Below are positions 62,237-64,000 of a stretch of DNA of 64,000 nucleotides, piece after piece. Origin of the DNA: Oscillatoria princeps RMCB-10 (GTDB taxonomy: Bacteria; Cyanobacteriota; Cyanobacteriia; Cyanobacteriales; Oscillatoriaceae); the NCBI GenBank assembly GCA_019359235.1, contig JAHHHT010000003.1, positions 186,001-250,000 on the forward strand, given 5' to 3'. Numbering within the stretch: position 1 is the first letter of the stretch; the number at the start of each line of letters is the position of its first letter. Below the pieces are notes generated by a model that worked only from the letters and a program-made list of their open reading frames with translations, was not told the DNA's origin and did no database searches. The position numbers and the translations under genes are program-made.

Positions 62237-63169
62237 TTAGAAGACTTGCGCCCTCAGCCAAGCCACCGGCAAAGTCAGCATCTTCCGCGCTCCGGGAACA
62301 TAGGCTCGCCGGCGGAAGACATCGTACTGGTTGCGCTCAATAGCAACCAGTATATGGCTGTAGAGCATCTGAGCCGACCACACCGGCCAGCGGGCATCCC
62401 GACTGAGAGCGCTAATGCCCTTTTCCGCTTCGGCATAGAACTTGCGGGCTCGCTGAATTTGGAACCGCATCAAAGAGCGCCACCGGTCATCCACCACACC
62501 GTTGAGTAAATCCTCTTCCGTGTAATTAAACATCGCTAACTCTTTTAGGGGCAGGTAAATACGACCCCGGCGGGTATCTTCCCCCACATCTCGCAGGATA
62601 TTCGTCAGCTGGTTAGCAATTCCCAGCGCCACCGCCTGTTCAGCTGGATTGGGCTCGGAAGACGCCGCTCGATTCCAGGGAGCGGTTCGGGGGGATGGTT
62701 CCACTCCCATCACCGGCATCGTCATCAGCCCAACCGTGCCGGCGACTCGGTAGCAGTAGAGGTACAGTTCCTCAAACGTTTCGTAGCGGCTGCGGTACAA
62801 GTCCATGCCCTGTCCCGCAATCATGTCCCGAAAGGGCTGAATGTCGAGGGGAAAGCGTTCCAGCGTATCCGCCAGCGCCACATCACAGTCTTCTAGCGGG
62901 CTGCCGGCAAAGATCGACTCCAGTTGGCGCTCCCAGTGGTCGAGCGTTTCAGGCGTCGTCAGGCGAGCGCGAGAGCCATCCACCAGTTCGTCGGTGCGGC
63001 GGCACCAGGCGTAGATGGCCCAAATCGCTCGCTGTTTCGCCTCTGGCATCAGCAGCGTGCCCAGGTAAAAGGTTCTGGCGTAAGTGGCCGTTATCTGGCG
63101 GCAGAGTTCGTAGGAGGCTTCTGGGGAAGCCAGGGTTGTCATGCGGGGGTGAGTAGGCAGTTGCAGCAT
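62237..63169 (-). CDS. crtB: Phytoene synthase
   Basis: 310 aa, normal for cyanobacterial CrtB. Two Asp-rich motifs bind the Mg-diphosphate: CRRTDELVDG (~56-65) and NILRDVGEDTRRGRIYLP (~190-210), plus YCYRVAGTVGLM. It joins two geranylgeranyl diphosphates into phytoene, the first committed step to carotenoids. It follows crtP by 183 bases on the same strand, the classic pds-psy order. ATG 63169. Confidence 0.97.
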   Translation of the reverse strand: MLQLPTHPRMTTLASPEASYELCRQITATYARTFYLGTLLMPEAKQRAIWAIYAWCRRTDELVDGSRARLTTPETLDHWERQLESIFAGSPLEDCDVALADTLERFPLDIQPFRDMIAGQGMDLYRSRYETFEELYLYCYRVAGTVGLMTMPVMGVEPSPRTAPWNRAASSEPNPAEQAVALGIANQLTNILRDVGEDTRRGRIYLPLKELAMFNYTEEDLLNGVVDDRWRSLMRFQIQRARKFYAEAEKGISALSRDARWPVWSAQMLYSHILVAIERNQYDVFRRRAYVPGARKMLTLPVAWLRAQVF

Positions 63170-63352
63170 TCGTTGGGGGATTAGCTATCAGCCAGAAGGA
63201 TCGAGTCATCAACTTCGATGTCGAGTCAGAGCACGACTGCGTCGGGAACCGGAAGGAAAGGGGGACTCACCAGGCTTTTGCAGGGGCGACTCGGGCAATC
63301 ATTCGCCCCTACCGACAAAGGGCATGGTAGCAACGGGCGTGTTTGTTGATGG

Positions 63353-64000
<648 letters not shown>

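Overview
The window is cyanobacterial chromosome. Marker genes are psaC (photosystem I), crtB and crtP (carotenoid synthesis), DevA/DevC-type ABC exporter genes, three COP23-like genes, a pentapeptide/CHAT protein and a WD40 Ser/Thr kinase. Gene density is fairly low. The intergenic DNA is full of short palindromes and tandem repeats (GAAACCGGGTTTC, TTGGGCTAAAGCCCAA, GTAGGGTGCGTTCC, GAGACGCGAT), which is typical of filamentous, Oscillatoriales-like cyanobacteria. The genus cannot be fixed from sequence alone. No rRNA, tRNA, CRISPR array, intact transposase or prophage was recognised.

Layout. 0-5 kb: two membrane proteins and a DevC/DevA exporter pair without a visible devB. 5.5-8.8 kb: a Ser/Thr kinase joined to the C-terminal half of a superfamily I helicase, a PLD-nuclease-like ORF, a MITE-like element and an Xre regulator; this looks like an accessory, partly decayed locus. 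9.5-20.2 kb: housekeeping block with glmS, psaC, a membrane alpha/beta hydrolase, an HdrB-like protein, two tandem acpP copies, fabF and tkt. 20.4-21.2 kb: a PIN toxin with a small partner. 22.7-28.7 kb: the most coherent accessory module, consisting of an ECF-like sigma factor, a DUF1822/HEAT protein, a DUF433 protein, a membrane pentapeptide-CHAT protease-like protein and a small helical partner. 28.9-44.3 kb: bestrophin-like channel, pheS, surE, GT39-like transferase, WD40 kinase, transglutaminase-like protein, DUF4870, a decayed RTX fragment, prfC and a DUF2156-GNAT pair. 44.5-48 kb: a subtilase with six N-terminal NPDV repeats and a trypsin-like protease. 48-54.6 kb: three tandem COP23 units next to a histidine kinase whose 3' end seems to be copied in the array. 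54.9-62.1 kb: a frameshifted hydrolase, an M48-like membrane protein with a degenerate HExxH, an RRM protein with a long gene-free upstream region, and an EAL pseudogene. 62.2-64 kb: crtB and the 3' part of crtP.

How it fits together. acpP-acpP-fabF serve fatty-acid synthesis; crtP-crtB make and desaturate phytoene; glmS feeds UDP-GlcNAc synthesis; psaC carries the terminal photosystem I clusters. The sigma/DUF1822/CHAT set looks like a stress or cell-fate signalling cassette in which a caspase-like CHAT domain is tethered to the membrane and a dedicated sigma factor is encoded upstream. That role is inference from gene order and domains. Repeat-driven remodelling is a recurrent theme: in-frame palindromes in ORFs, a 65-bp repeat that supplies the glmS stop, and duplicated 3' ends.
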